From assembly GCF_010500915.1 (NCBI RefSeq), contig NZ_JAAAWP010000003.1, positions 434,001-498,000 on the forward strand: a stretch of DNA of 64,000 bases. The letters are read 5' to 3'. The stretch comes from Alteromonas hispanica (GTDB lineage Bacteria; Pseudomonadota; Gammaproteobacteria; Enterobacterales; Alteromonadaceae). The notes under the pieces were generated by a model. The model searched no databases and was not told the DNA's origin. It was given only the letters and a program-made list of their open reading frames with translations. Within the stretch, counting starts at the first letter, position 1. Each line of letters starts with the position of its first letter. The position numbers and the translations under genes are program-made. Positions 47,329-56,489 of this stretch are shown here, in pieces.

Positions 47329-47349
47329 ATCTAGATTATCAATCTAGAT
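47329..47349. repeat. Inverted repeat between convergent genes
   Basis: ATCTAGATT / AATCTAGAT, perfect 9-bp arms with a 3-base spacer, between the ABC1 kinase stop and the DUF6482 stop. AT-rich, without a clear T-run; could be a weak terminator or a protein-binding site. Confidence 0.6.
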
Positions 47350-47362
47350 GATGGGGAAGCGC

Positions 47363-47671
47363 TTAGTAGGGTAAATCCATACTAAAAGGCAGTGCCATCT
47401 GCTCAGCGCTTTTTGGTGGGTTACCTATCATTTCATCGTAAGGCGTATCGTGCTTCATCACAGATTTAGCAACACTACAGTGTGCAAAAGCCTCACGAAT
47501 ATGGCCTGTACTAAAGAATCGCATGGGCTTACCTTTTTTGTCGTAAACCATGCCACTTCTGTCCTTCACAGTTAGATACACTAAATATACGTTCATCTCG
47601 TAAGACTGAACTTCTAAGTAGTCTATTACTGTTGGCGTATCTTCTAACTCACTAAATAGAAACTTATGCAT
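47363..47671 (-). CDS. DUF6482 family protein
   Basis: 102-residue cytoplasmic protein with the DUF6482 pattern: a strand pair YLVYLTVKDRSGMVYDKKGKPMRFFSTGHIREAF and the C-terminal HDTPYDEMIGNPP. ATG 47671 has GAGG five bases upstream; the frame extends to a GTG at 47719, discounted. Function unknown. Convergent with the ABC1 kinase gene. Confidence 0.7.
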   Translation of the reverse strand: MHKFLFSELEDTPTVIDYLEVQSYEMNVYLVYLTVKDRSGMVYDKKGKPMRFFSTGHIREAFAHCSVAKSVMKHDTPYDEMIGNPPKSAEQMALPFSMDLPY

Positions 47672-47852
47672 GCTACCCTCTAAAAACAAGCCATTGGTAT
47701 CGGAGTGCTCTATTCTCACTTATGTGCATATCTGATTGCCGAGCCCAAACAAAAGAGGACTCTGCAAAGTAAGCCTTCGCTGTAACTATATGCGGAATAG
47801 GTTAACGCTTTTGCGCAAAACGACCTTATTACGTAATGGCGAGTTCTCAGGT

Positions 47853-49097
47853 TCAATCTGCCGTTTCAGCAGACAAGGTGACATCGTCAAGTGGACGTCG
47901 ATAATTGCTGTGGCGCACAGCGTAAAGCAGGGCAATTAAGCTAACAACACACGATAAAGCAAACCACAACGCTGCTATGCCAACCCCTGCGGCAATCCAC
48001 AGTAAAGGAAGCATTAGCAGCCGAGGCCCCTCAATAGCTAACGCTAACGTTGACTGAGACAGTATAAAACCGTTTTGAATACTCATAATCACAACCGTTG
48101 TCACAATAGTGACTTGTTGAATACCCGAGAGAGCGCTTAAATTCAAAAGAAAATACAGCGAAATGACAAGCATAATGACATGTTGCAGTAAGCTGTAGCG
48201 CATAACCGATTTATGAATATGTGGGTGGTACTTTTTAAATTGTTGCAAGGGCAATTTTTCCTTTGGAAACCGCTTTGAAACATCTGCTGGTCGCCATCCA
48301 GTACGACCAAACCAGACGCGAAATTTGTCACTCCATCGACGAGTGTAATAACTGTCTTTGGCTAGCTGACTATAGACTTGCAAATTAGCCATTATCGGAT
48401 TGAAACTGTTGAGTGCTCCGCGGATACCAAAAACAACTGGTTCCTCTTTTAATTCAGGTATGTAAGTACCGAACAATCGGTCCCACAGAATGAACACACC
48501 GCCATAGTTTTTATCAATATAGACAGGGTTCTGTGCATGATGCACCCTGTGATTAGACGGGGTAACGAAAATGCGCTCCATCCACCCTAGAGTATTAATA
48601 TGCTGAGTATGCACCCAAAATTGATAGACCAGATTAAGTGCCCCTACGGTGATGATCATTTCAGGGGTAAACCCAACAAATGCTAACGGTAAATAAAACA
48701 CCCAACTAAAAATTGCACCGCTCGTTTGCCGCAACGCAGTGGTAAGATTGTAATCTTCACTAGAGTGATGCACGACATGGGCGGCCCACAAAATACTTAT
48801 TTCGTGTCCCATTCGGTGATTCCAGTAATAAAAGAAATCATAGGCAACAAAGGCAACTAACCACACCCACCACGCTTGCGGAAGTTCAAACATCGCAACG
48901 GCGTCGAACACAAGCACATAAATGGTGAACGGAATAAGTTGATGGCCTATTGCCATCATGCGAGAAAGTACACCAGCACTTAAGCTGGTAATGGCATCAT
49001 TGGTACGGTAGTGCCCTGTTTTACGCTTGCTATCAACGTAAAGCTCTAAGCCAATAAGCAGAAAAAATAGCGGAATCGCAAATAAAATAACGGTCAT
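47853..49097 (-). CDS. Sterol desaturase / fatty acid hydroxylase family membrane protein
   Basis: 414-residue di-iron membrane oxygenase. The His boxes are intact: HRMGH, HVVHHSSEDYN, HTQHI and HRVHHAQNP. N-terminal helices (about 3-22, 55-75, 80-100) and a C-terminal helical bundle after residue 310 resemble alkylglycerol monooxygenase-like proteins, larger than simple hydroxylases. ATG 49097 is chosen; a TTG 19 codons upstream is unlikely. Substrate probably a lipid; which one is unknown. Confidence 0.88.
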   Translation of the reverse strand: MTVILFAIPLFFLLIGLELYVDSKRKTGHYRTNDAITSLSAGVLSRMMAIGHQLIPFTIYVLVFDAVAMFELPQAWWVWLVAFVAYDFFYYWNHRMGHEISILWAAHVVHHSSEDYNLTTALRQTSGAIFSWVFYLPLAFVGFTPEMIITVGALNLVYQFWVHTQHINTLGWMERIFVTPSNHRVHHAQNPVYIDKNYGGVFILWDRLFGTYIPELKEEPVVFGIRGALNSFNPIMANLQVYSQLAKDSYYTRRWSDKFRVWFGRTGWRPADVSKRFPKEKLPLQQFKKYHPHIHKSVMRYSLLQHVIMLVISLYFLLNLSALSGIQQVTIVTTVVIMSIQNGFILSQSTLALAIEGPRLLMLPLLWIAAGVGIAALWFALSCVVSLIALLYAVRHSNYRRPLDDVTLSAETAD

Positions 49098-49367
49098 AAA
49101 CTGCAACCTAATAAACACAGCCCTTATGTTAAACAAATGTTTAAAAAAACCCAAGCTATTTACATTTGCCGCATGGCTCGTTTTTGAGCTTTGGCAAGAA
49201 AACGGTTCATTTTTGATATAAGCAATCGAAAACCCGGTTTGAAACGTTAAAGAGTAGTACAGTTAATATATTAAGCTGAAAGGAACAATTCTCTTGTTTG
49301 ATTTTCTAACATTGAGTGTTATGTCTGGTAGTATTACCAAAAAGGAAATCTCAGCAGCGGAGTCATT

Positions 49368-50228
49368 ATGAGCGAAACAACAGAGAAAAAGTCGTTAGGC
49401 CCACACTTTCTGATAGCGGGAATTATCCTTGTCGTTATTCTGGCCATTGTTTTTTGGCCCAGTGATGAAAAGCCTGATCCGGTAGAAACACCAAAGCCAC
49501 AAATAGATGAGCCTGTTATTACAGAATCTGACGAGCCAGAGGTTTTTGAAACCAAGCCTGCGCCACCTACTGTTGAACTTGAAGAAAAAGATGAAGTAGA
49601 ACCACTACCAGAGCTTGAAGAACCCGAGCCTGAACCTCTCGATGTGAGCGACCCTGCAATTAAAGAGTCGTTGATTAATAGTGCTTCTGCCGATGAAAGC
49701 ACCGTGAATAGGCTGCTCGTCAATGAGGGGTTACTACAACGCTTTGTCGTGTCGGTAACAAACTTAGCCAATAATAAAATGGCGCCTAACCATCAGCTTT
49801 TAACGCCACCTGAGCAGAATTTTAGAGTTTACTCACAGGCCGGAAAACAGTGGATAGATGCCGCAAGCTATAAGCGCTATACACCATACGTCAACGTGCT
49901 GGAATCATTTGATAACGAGGCACTGGTCAATGTTTTTCAGACTTACAAAGACGACATTCAGGCTAAGTACGCAGAGATTGGCGATCCAGACAAAGACTTT
50001 AACGTCGTTTTGTTAAACGCCATCGATGAACTGCTAGATACACCTGAAGTGCCTGTACCGGTAGAAGTTTACTCAGACTCTGTTATGTACAAGTACAAAG
50101 ATGAACGGCTTGAAAACCTTGACGGGCCTCAAAAGCAGCTTTTAAGAACAGGGCCTGACAATATGCGTCGTATAAAAGCGAAGCTACGTGAAATTAAAGC
50201 CTTGATTGAGCAAAATGGACTTAACTAA
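49368..50228 (+). CDS. DUF3014 family single-pass membrane protein
   Basis: 286 residues: short cytoplasmic start, one membrane helix (about 13-30), a long Pro/Glu-rich acidic linker (about 32-95), then an alpha-helical periplasmic DUF3014 domain (LVNEGLLQRFVVSVTNLANNKMAPNHQLL, YKRYTPYVNVLESFD, RTGPDNMRRIKAKLREIKALI). GGAG lies five bases before the ATG. Overlaps the DUF1285 gene by 14 bases. Function unknown. Confidence 0.8.
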   Translation: MSETTEKKSLGPHFLIAGIILVVILAIVFWPSDEKPDPVETPKPQIDEPVITESDEPEVFETKPAPPTVELEEKDEVEPLPELEEPEPEPLDVSDPAIKESLINSASADESTVNRLLVNEGLLQRFVVSVTNLANNKMAPNHQLLTPPEQNFRVYSQAGKQWIDAASYKRYTPYVNVLESFDNEALVNVFQTYKDDIQAKYAEIGDPDKDFNVVLLNAIDELLDTPEVPVPVEVYSDSVMYKYKDERLENLDGPQKQLLRTGPDNMRRIKAKLREIKALIEQNGLN

Positions 50229-50802
50229 ATTTCAAAAACAGATAGAGGGTTCGTCTGACAAGGCGCGCCCTCTGCCTCCGGTAGAAAATTGGAACCCAGA
50301 CTTCTGTGGCGACATTAATATGGTCATAGCGATGGACGGCCGCTGGTTCTATGAGGGAACGCCGGTAGGCCGTGCTAGCCTAGTGAAATTGTTTTCATCG
50401 GTGCTTAAAAAAGAAGAGGACAATTACTTTCTTGTTACTCCAGTGGAAAAAGTGGGTATCACTGTTGAGGACACCCCGTTTCTAATCACTCAATGGAAAG
50501 TACTAGAAGAAAAAGACAACAGTAAGACACTGGTACTTGTTACTCAAACTGGCGACGAAGTCCGTTTGAATAATGAGGAGCAAATTGAATTACGCGTTCC
50601 TCCCGAAGAGATTAGAGATAAAGACGCCACTGCAATTCCCTACGTGTGTGTACGCCGAAATCTATGGGCCCGCCTCCATCAAAATGTGTATTATCAGTTA
50701 CTTGAAAAGGCCGAAGAAAAAAGCAACGGTGATACAACACGCTTTTTAATACACTCTGCAAACCGCAACTTTGTGATTGGTGAAGTTAATCAATCAAAAT
50801 AG
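50215..50802 (+). CDS. DUF1285 family protein
   Basis: 195-residue soluble protein matching DUF1285: WNPDFCGDINMVIAMDGRWFYEGTPVGR near the N-terminus and IPYVCVRRNLWARLHQNVYYQLLEKA near the C-terminus. ATG 50215 lies inside the end of the DUF3014 gene. Structure and function unknown; co-translation with DUF3014 suggests a shared role. Confidence 0.8.
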   Translation: MDLTKFQKQIEGSSDKARPLPPVENWNPDFCGDINMVIAMDGRWFYEGTPVGRASLVKLFSSVLKKEEDNYFLVTPVEKVGITVEDTPFLITQWKVLEEKDNSKTLVLVTQTGDEVRLNNEEQIELRVPPEEIRDKDATAIPYVCVRRNLWARLHQNVYYQLLEKAEEKSNGDTTRFLIHSANRNFVIGEVNQSK

Positions 50803-51039
50803 GCTTGACCAGTTCTATCAGTAGTGTCAGCCCTATCGCTAAAGCCAGCTTTATCAACAAGTTTAGTGTTTTCAACAAAAGCGGTAGTGCATTTGAATAT
50901 ATCTTCCGAATATCGTTACATCTTTCTTTTGATTTAAACTTATAAAACAACCCACTAATGGCGTAATACTTTGCGTTAGTTAGGTGAGTGCTTTACATTT
51001 AATTACTGTGTAATTATCCATCAAAAGAAGAACTATATT

Positions 51040-52332
51040 ATGAAAAAGACACTCACCGCTTTAGCTGTATCTTGCACTCTCTTGCCTTTAACTATCGCTG
51101 CTCAAGCAGCTACCCTCATCCACGCAGGAAAAGCCTTTACTGGTACTTCTGACGAGTTAAAAAACAAAGTCACTATTGTTATTGAAGGCAATAAAATTGA
51201 GAGCGTTAAAAATGGTTTTGTAGAAGGTGGCAAGGGCGATAGCGTTATTGACTTAAAAGACAGCACTGTTATGCCAGGTCTAATGGACATGCACGTTCAC
51301 CTATCTTCACAACAAGGTGGACCTAAGAGCTACTTAGAGCGATTTACTCTTAACGAGGCAGACTATGCACTGCGCGCAGCCAGCTATGCAAAAACAACGT
51401 TAGACGCTGGGTTCACAACAGTAAGAAACTTAGGTGACTCACATAATGAAACGATAGCCTTAAGAACTGCAATAGATAAAGGCTATGCCGTTGGTCCTCG
51501 CATTTATACTGTGGGCAAATCTATTGCCACCACAGGCGGACATGCAGACCCATCTAACGGCATGTCGCATTTGCTTCGTCCCGATGTAGGTCCAGAACAA
51601 GGTGTAGTTAATGGCGAAGCTGAAGCTAGGGAAGCCGTAAGAACACGTTACCAAGACGGCGCAAACTTAATTAAAATAACGGCAACGGGCGGTGTATTGA
51701 GCGTGGCAAAGAACGGTCAAAACCCTCAATTTATGACGGACGAACTAGAAGCCATTGTCGATACTGCAAAAGACTACGAAATGACAGTAGCCGTTCACGC
51801 ACATGGTAAAGAGGGTATGAAGCGCGCCATCAAAGCGGGGGTCGATTCGATTGAACACGGCACTTACATGGATGAAGAGATCCATAGTCTTATGAAGGAA
51901 AATGGAACTTACTATGTGCCCACCATCCTTGCTGGTAAATTTGTTGCTGAAAAAGCCAAAATCGACGGTTTCTTTCCTGAGCTTGTACGCCCTAAAGCTG
52001 CAGCCATTGGGCCGTTAATTCAACAGACCTTTGCTACAGCACACAAAGCAGGTGTAAAAATTGCATTTGGAACAGACAGTGGCGTATCGGCTCATGGTGA
52101 TAACGCTCAAGAGTTTGCTCTTATGGTTGAAGCGGGAATGACGCCTGCAGATGCATTGACCAGCGCAACAGTAAATGGCGCGGATTTACTTGGTGTCAGC
52201 GATATTTTGGGTACCTTGGAAGCGGGTAAACTCGCAGATATCGTGGCTGTAAAAGGTAATCCTCTCGAAGATATTACCCTTATGGAACGCGTTTCATTTG
52301 TTATGAAGGACGGCGTGGTATACAAAAACTAA
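51040..52332 (+). CDS. Exported metal-dependent amidohydrolase (imidazolonepropionase/prolidase-like)
   Basis: 430-residue enzyme with a signal peptide (about 1-23, ending AQAA). Amidohydrolase metal ligands: MDMHVHL (His85, His87), LIKITATGG (bridging Lys, probably carboxylated), VAVHAHG, SIEHGTY and FGTDSG (catalytic Asp). Relatives of this size include Xaa-Pro/Xaa-Arg dipeptidases of the Sgx9260 type, so a secreted dipeptidase is plausible; the specificity is not shown by sequence. Confidence 0.87.
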   Translation: MKKTLTALAVSCTLLPLTIAAQAATLIHAGKAFTGTSDELKNKVTIVIEGNKIESVKNGFVEGGKGDSVIDLKDSTVMPGLMDMHVHLSSQQGGPKSYLERFTLNEADYALRAASYAKTTLDAGFTTVRNLGDSHNETIALRTAIDKGYAVGPRIYTVGKSIATTGGHADPSNGMSHLLRPDVGPEQGVVNGEAEAREAVRTRYQDGANLIKITATGGVLSVAKNGQNPQFMTDELEAIVDTAKDYEMTVAVHAHGKEGMKRAIKAGVDSIEHGTYMDEEIHSLMKENGTYYVPTILAGKFVAEKAKIDGFFPELVRPKAAAIGPLIQQTFATAHKAGVKIAFGTDSGVSAHGDNAQEFALMVEAGMTPADALTSATVNGADLLGVSDILGTLEAGKLADIVAVKGNPLEDITLMERVSFVMKDGVVYKN

Positions 52333-52346
52333 TATGAAAGGATTAC

Positions 52347-52943
52347 ATGACCCCGGTTCAAAAGGTAAGTAAAAAGGTTACACGGAAAACCAAACAGCTG
52401 GTCGATTCTAAGCATATGCTGAAAGGGATTACTATTTCATCCTTTTTAGAGTCGACCATAGTGCCTATTCCTCTGGAAGCGGTAATGTTGCCCTTAATGC
52501 AGGCGCGGCGTGAGTCACTGTGGCAAATAGCGGCAATGGCAACGCTAGGTTGTGTTATTGGTGCCGTGTTTGGTTATGCCTTGGGGTACTATCTTTTCGA
52601 TATAATTGGAGAGTGGGTGATTGAAACCTTTTTCAGTCAAGACCAATTCGACAACGTAAAAAATAAGATGGAACAACAAGGGTTTTGGTTTGTAATGACC
52701 TTAGGCATTGCCCCAATTCCCTTTCAAGTCGCCATGCTTGCTGCAGGAGCAACAAAATTCTCTCTTCCTCTGTTTTTACTTGCCACAGTAATTGCACGCT
52801 CTCTTCGTTATTTCGGTTTAGCCGCAGTGGTATATTATGCTGGCGACAAAGCAGAGCAGCTTATAAGGCGTTACAAGATGAAAGCCGTAATAGCGGCAAC
52901 ACTTGTTGTTCTTTTGCTTTGGTGGGCTACAAATGCACTGTAA
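52347..52943 (+). CDS. YqaA/DedA-like VTT-domain membrane protein
   Basis: 198-residue inner-membrane protein with the VTT (SNARE-associated) fold: reentrant region SFLESTIVPIPLEAVMLPLM, then VIGAVFGYALGYYLFD, FVMTLGIAPIPFQVAMLAAGATKFSLPLFLLATVIARSLRYFG. DedA-type proteins translocate undecaprenyl phosphate or phospholipids; this YqaA subgroup has no proven substrate. AGGA precedes the ATG, 14 bases after the amidohydrolase stop, probably co-transcribed. Confidence 0.82.
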   Translation: MTPVQKVSKKVTRKTKQLVDSKHMLKGITISSFLESTIVPIPLEAVMLPLMQARRESLWQIAAMATLGCVIGAVFGYALGYYLFDIIGEWVIETFFSQDQFDNVKNKMEQQGFWFVMTLGIAPIPFQVAMLAAGATKFSLPLFLLATVIARSLRYFGLAAVVYYAGDKAEQLIRRYKMKAVIAATLVVLLLWWATNAL

Positions 52944-53037
52944 ACGCAAAAACTAGTAGGCTTTTTTTAATAGGCGTTTCCAACGTTCGATTTTAGTCTT
53001 TCATTTTAAGAGGAGTTAAAAATACCGGAGCATTGTT

Positions 53038-53062
53038 GATAATGATTCCTATTTGCATTATT
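53038..53062 (+). promoter_or_regulatory. Fur-box-like site upstream of the orphan gene
   Basis: GATAAT-GATTCC-T-ATTTGC-ATTATT fits the Fur F-F-x-R-R hexamer array: the outer hexamers match GATAAT and ATTATC by 6/6 and 5/6, the inner ones by 3 and 4. It ends 22 bases before the orphan ATG. Confidence 0.6.
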
Positions 53063-53084
53063 GTGATTAGCAGGAGGTGCAAAT

Positions 53085-53546
53085 ATGAACTCACAACATC
53101 TATGTCCGGTTTACAGAAAATGGCTGCAGTTGAATCCAACAGATGCACGAAAACATCGCCTTATGCTGCAAGACAGGGTTCAACAGGCACACCTTTTAGG
53201 GCAGCACGAAAAGGCCTGTGTATTGGGATACCAAAGCTTAGAAACAGCGAAGGTTGTCATTACATCATTACAAAATGTCACATCTCATCGTGATAGCGCG
53301 GTGCAAGACGATATTATTGCTTATGCAACAATGGCTATGTACTTGTCCGCAATTTTGCATCATCAGCATCGCCAAAAGGATGCACAGCAAGTTCTGCAAG
53401 ACTGTCAGCAGCAGTTACTCGCTATTTTACCGTTACATGCCACCAATACCCATATTCTAGGCGTGTTGAAAACCGTTCTTAGCACATTAGAGCAGGGGAG
53501 TGTTATATCGCCTCTCACTCGCGAAGTTTCTCGTTATATTCACTAG
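53085..53546 (+). CDS. Orphan 153-residue alpha-helical protein, probably iron-regulated
   Basis: No recognised family. The sequence is helical with TPR-like spacing (HLLGQHEKACVLGYQSLETAKVVITSL, YATMAMYLSAILHHQHRQKDAQQVLQDCQQQLL) and histidine-rich. No signal peptide or membrane helix. A strong AGGAGG lies seven bases before the ATG, so it is a real gene, and the Fur-like box just upstream suggests expression under iron limitation. Confidence 0.7.
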   Translation: MNSQHLCPVYRKWLQLNPTDARKHRLMLQDRVQQAHLLGQHEKACVLGYQSLETAKVVITSLQNVTSHRDSAVQDDIIAYATMAMYLSAILHHQHRQKDAQQVLQDCQQQLLAILPLHATNTHILGVLKTVLSTLEQGSVISPLTREVSRYIH

Positions 53547-53584
53547 GGCTTAAGTAAAAGAGCAGGTCAGTGTTAGCAGAGGGC

Positions 53585-53845
53585 TTATTCGCCCCCTTTC
53601 CTAATTACAAACTGATACGGCATGGTTTCTGTTTGAGATGCCACCAGCGTGTGCCCCATAAATCGACAAAAACTGGGAATGTCTCTGGCCGTTGATGGGT
53701 CGTCTGCCGAAACAGACAATGTTTCGCCATCCGGCAGTTTTCGAATGTTCAAGCGCACCATCATTACGGGCTCTGGGCAACGAAGACCTAAAGCGTCTAA
53801 GTGCTGGCTGGCGCTATTAAACTCACTGTCAAAATCAGATGCCAT
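53585..53845 (-). CDS. tusA: Sulfur carrier protein TusA
   Basis: 86-residue sulfur relay protein that carries persulfide to the tRNA 2-thiouridine pathway and other targets. [16 protein letters not shown] with acceptor Cys23 (CPEP) and the C-terminal [22 protein letters not shown]...YQFVIRKGG match E. coli TusA closely. ATG 53845 lies inside the pyrE end (11-base overlap); a GTG three codons earlier is possible. Last gene of rph-pyrE-tusA. Confidence 0.93.
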   Translation of the reverse strand: MASDFDSEFNSASQHLDALGLRCPEPVMMVRLNIRKLPDGETLSVSADDPSTARDIPSFCRFMGHTLVASQTETMPYQFVIRKGGE

Positions 53846-54476
53846 AGTTTTCACGGTAGGTGTTAATTGCGTCTATTTCAGCGCTGTGACCACCTTTTTC
53901 CTGCAGGTATGCAACCACATCAGCAAGAGTGACAATAGAAATCACAGTAGTATTGAAGTCTCGCTCTACCTCTTGAATAGCGGATAGCTCACCTTTACCG
54001 CGCTCCTGCCTATCAAGGGCAATAAGCACACCAGACAAACTAGCCTGCTGTTGCTCAATCAGCGTCATAGATTCACGGATAGCGGTTCCCGCAGTGATCA
54101 CATCATCAACCAGCATTACGCGACCTTGCAAGGGACTACCCACTAAATTGCCCCCTTCGCCGTGTGCTTTTGCTTCTTTGCGATTAAAGCAATAAGGCAC
54201 ATCACGTTGATGACTGTCTGCTAACGCTACCGCTGTAGTAGTGGCAATAGGGATCCCTTTATAGGCAGGCCCGAATAACACATCGAACTCTACACCTGCA
54301 TCAACCAACGCATCGGCGTAAAAACGGCCTAGCTTGGCTAGGTCGCCACCGCGATTAAACAAGCCTGCATTAAAAAAGTAAGGACTTATGCGGCCTGACT
54401 TTAACGTAAATTCACCAAACTTTAGTACGCCACGGTTGATGGCGAACTCAATAAAATCACGTTGGAACCCTTTCAT
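53835..54476 (-). CDS. pyrE: Orotate phosphoribosyltransferase
   Basis: Pyrimidine enzyme joining orotate to PRPP to give OMP. PRPP loop [13 protein letters not shown] (120-132), the flexible catalytic loop [13 protein letters not shown] with Lys100/Lys103, and [10 protein letters not shown] are intact. 213 residues, as in E. coli. AGAGG lies five bases before the ATG, nine bases after the rph stop, so the two are co-transcribed as in E. coli. Confidence 0.97.
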   Translation of the reverse strand: MKGFQRDFIEFAINRGVLKFGEFTLKSGRISPYFFNAGLFNRGGDLAKLGRFYADALVDAGVEFDVLFGPAYKGIPIATTTAVALADSHQRDVPYCFNRKEAKAHGEGGNLVGSPLQGRVMLVDDVITAGTAIRESMTLIEQQQASLSGVLIALDRQERGKGELSAIQEVERDFNTTVISIVTLADVVAYLQEKGGHSAEIDAINTYRENYGI

Positions 54477-54485
54477 ATAGACCTC

Positions 54486-55199
54486 TTACGCTAGTGCTGC
54501 TTTCTGAATATCAAACAATTCGCGAAGACCGTGCTTGGCTATCTTCAGCATTTCCTCTAACTCTTCAAACGAGAACGGTTCACCTTCTGCGGTACCCTGA
54601 ACCTCAATTAGCTTGCCCGTTTCTGTCATAACAATGTTCATGTCAGTCTCGGCCTCAGAATCTTCTGTATATTCAAGGTCGGCAATAGGTGTACCTTCAA
54701 AGATACCTACCGATAGCGCTGCAATCATATGCTTAAGTGGATTAGCTTTTAAAATACCTTTTGCGCGCATATAAGTGAGTGCGTCTACTAATGCCACACA
54801 TGCACCTGTGATTGATGCGGTACGAGTACCGCCATCTGCTTGAATTACATCGCAATCTAGCGTGATAGTATTTTCACCAAGTAGTTTTAAATCTACCGCA
54901 GCGCGCAATGAACGAGCTATAAGGCGCTGAATTTCTAACGTACGGCCACCTTGTTTACCACGAGCCGCTTCCCGGCCACTGCGTGTATGCGTTGCACGAG
55001 GTAACATACTGTATTCAGCGGTTATCCACCCTTTTCCTTGCCCCTTCATAAAGCGAGGCACGCCTTCTTCTACCGTCGCGTTACATAACACCTTAGTGTT
55101 TCCGAACTCTACCAATACAGAGCCCTCTGCATGGCAAGTGTATTGACGAGTAATTGTAACAGGGCGAATTTGACTGGCGGTTCTGCCGCTTGGACGCAT
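54486..55199 (-). CDS. rph: Ribonuclease PH
   Basis: Phosphate-dependent 3'-5' exoribonuclease acting on tRNA and rRNA precursors. [20 protein letters not shown] start at ATG 55199 with GGAG six bases upstream; 237 residues. Signature [49 protein letters not shown] covers the active site. Unlike the frameshifted E. coli K-12 gene, this one is intact. The upstream 25 codons are not needed. Confidence 0.97.
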   Translation of the reverse strand: MRPSGRTASQIRPVTITRQYTCHAEGSVLVEFGNTKVLCNATVEEGVPRFMKGQGKGWITAEYSMLPRATHTRSGREAARGKQGGRTLEIQRLIARSLRAAVDLKLLGENTITLDCDVIQADGGTRTASITGACVALVDALTYMRAKGILKANPLKHMIAALSVGIFEGTPIADLEYTEDSEAETDMNIVMTETGKLIEVQGTAEGEPFSFEELEEMLKIAKHGLRELFDIQKAALA

Positions 55200-55480
55200 A
55201 GGGTTCTCCACAACGTAAATGCTAAAAATAGAATCTTCGGTAGATAATAAAAAGTGATTACACCTAGAGTGCAAAAACTAAATTTACCGAAAATAAGAAT
55301 AAGCATAAGTATAGCGCAATGAGCCTGTCTGATGAAAACGAACTTTGCTCGTATTCCTTACAGAAACAAGCAAATGTACGCTAATATAGTAAGAACAAGA
55401 AAGACTGCCTCCATATTCACAGATACAACACGGCGTTCGCGTTGTTTTTGCAGGCTTTCAGTTTAACTCGAAGGATAACT

Positions 55481-56344
55481 ATGATTTATAGCATGACAGC
55501 ATTCGCTCGCGTAGAGACAAAAAAGGAGTGGGGTTCTGCGGTATGGGAAATACGCTCGGTTAACCAGCGTTTTTTAGAGACCTATTTTCGCTTGCCTGAA
55601 CAATTTCGTTCTCTGGAACCTATGCTACGAGAGCGCTTTCGCAAAAAGCTAGCCCGCGGCAAAGTAGAGTGCGCGTTGCGCTTTACGGCAAATGATGCAG
55701 CTATTACAACGCTTAGTTTAAATGAAGATTTAGCAAAGCAAGTTATGCAGGCTGCTGATTGGGTTCAATCTCATGGTCAGTCATCGGGCGTAAACCCATT
55801 AGACGTATTGCGCTGGCCTGGCGTAATAGCAGCAGAAGAGGCCGACATGGATACCATACATGCAGATGTTATGGCTGCATTCGACCAGGGTTTAAAAGAT
55901 TTCATTGATGCTCGTGCTTCAGAAGGCGAGGCGCTAAAAGATATGATTACACAGCGTTTAGACGCTATTGAAACCGAAGTAGAAAAAGTTGCCTCTCGCA
56001 TGCCAGAAATTATGGTTTGGCAAAGAGAGAAAGTGCAGGCGCGCTTTGAAGAAGCGAAAGTAGAACTAGACGCAGGACGCTTCGAACAAGAAATGATCAT
56101 GCTTGCACAAAAGGTAGATGTTGCTGAAGAATTAGACCGCTTAAACACTCATGTTAACGAGACCCGCAATATTCTGAAAAAAGGTGGGGCAATTGGTCGC
56201 AGACTCGACTTTATGATGCAAGAGTTTAATCGTGAATCAAACACCTTAGGCTCTAAATCTATAAGCACCGACATTACGCAGTCGGCCGTAGAGCTTAAAG
56301 TGCTGATTGAGCAAATGCGCGAGCAGATCCAGAATATTGAGTGA
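55481..56344 (+). CDS. yicC: YicC family endoribonuclease
   Basis: 287 residues, the E. coli YicC length. N-terminal YicC-like domain MIYSMTAFARVETKKEWG with the RSVNQRFLETYFRLPE motif, and C-terminal DUF1732 (GGRSR-like INKKGGAIGRRLDFMMQEFNRESNTLGSKS is represented by KKGGAIGRRLDF). E. coli YicC is an RNase acting on the sRNA RyhB. AAGGA lies five bases before the ATG. Divergent from rph, a widely conserved arrangement. Confidence 0.94.
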   Translation: MIYSMTAFARVETKKEWGSAVWEIRSVNQRFLETYFRLPEQFRSLEPMLRERFRKKLARGKVECALRFTANDAAITTLSLNEDLAKQVMQAADWVQSHGQSSGVNPLDVLRWPGVIAAEEADMDTIHADVMAAFDQGLKDFIDARASEGEALKDMITQRLDAIETEVEKVASRMPEIMVWQREKVQARFEEAKVELDAGRFEQEMIMLAQKVDVAEELDRLNTHVNETRNILKKGGAIGRRLDFMMQEFNRESNTLGSKSISTDITQSAVELKVLIEQMREQIQNIE

Positions 56345-56385
56345 TTAATAATCTGAAATACCAATCAGCAATGGTAAGTTGTAAA

Positions 56386-56410
56386 CAGCCTTACACTAAA
56401 AGTGAGGCTG
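56386..56410 (+). terminator. Hairpin after yicC
   Basis: CAGCCTTAC (56386-56394) pairs with GTGAGGCTG (56402-56410), one G-T wobble, 7-base loop, 41 bases past the yicC stop. No T-run, so an intrinsic terminator is uncertain. Confidence 0.4.
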
Positions 56411-56489
56411 ATACTTATATATTCAACTTCATATACAATGATGCAGCAATCAGTAAAAGTAAGTACACACTCACAGTTAAGTGTTTTAC

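Noticed and set aside
47853-47890. GGTTCAATCTGCC, resembling a tRNA T-loop
   Set aside because: It lies at the 3' end of the fatty acid hydroxylase gene and no cloverleaf can be folded around it.
49334-49771. 145-codon minus-strand frame rich in Ser/Gly opposite the DUF3014 gene
   Set aside because: It is the reverse complement of the Pro/Glu-rich linker, a frame artefact without family features.
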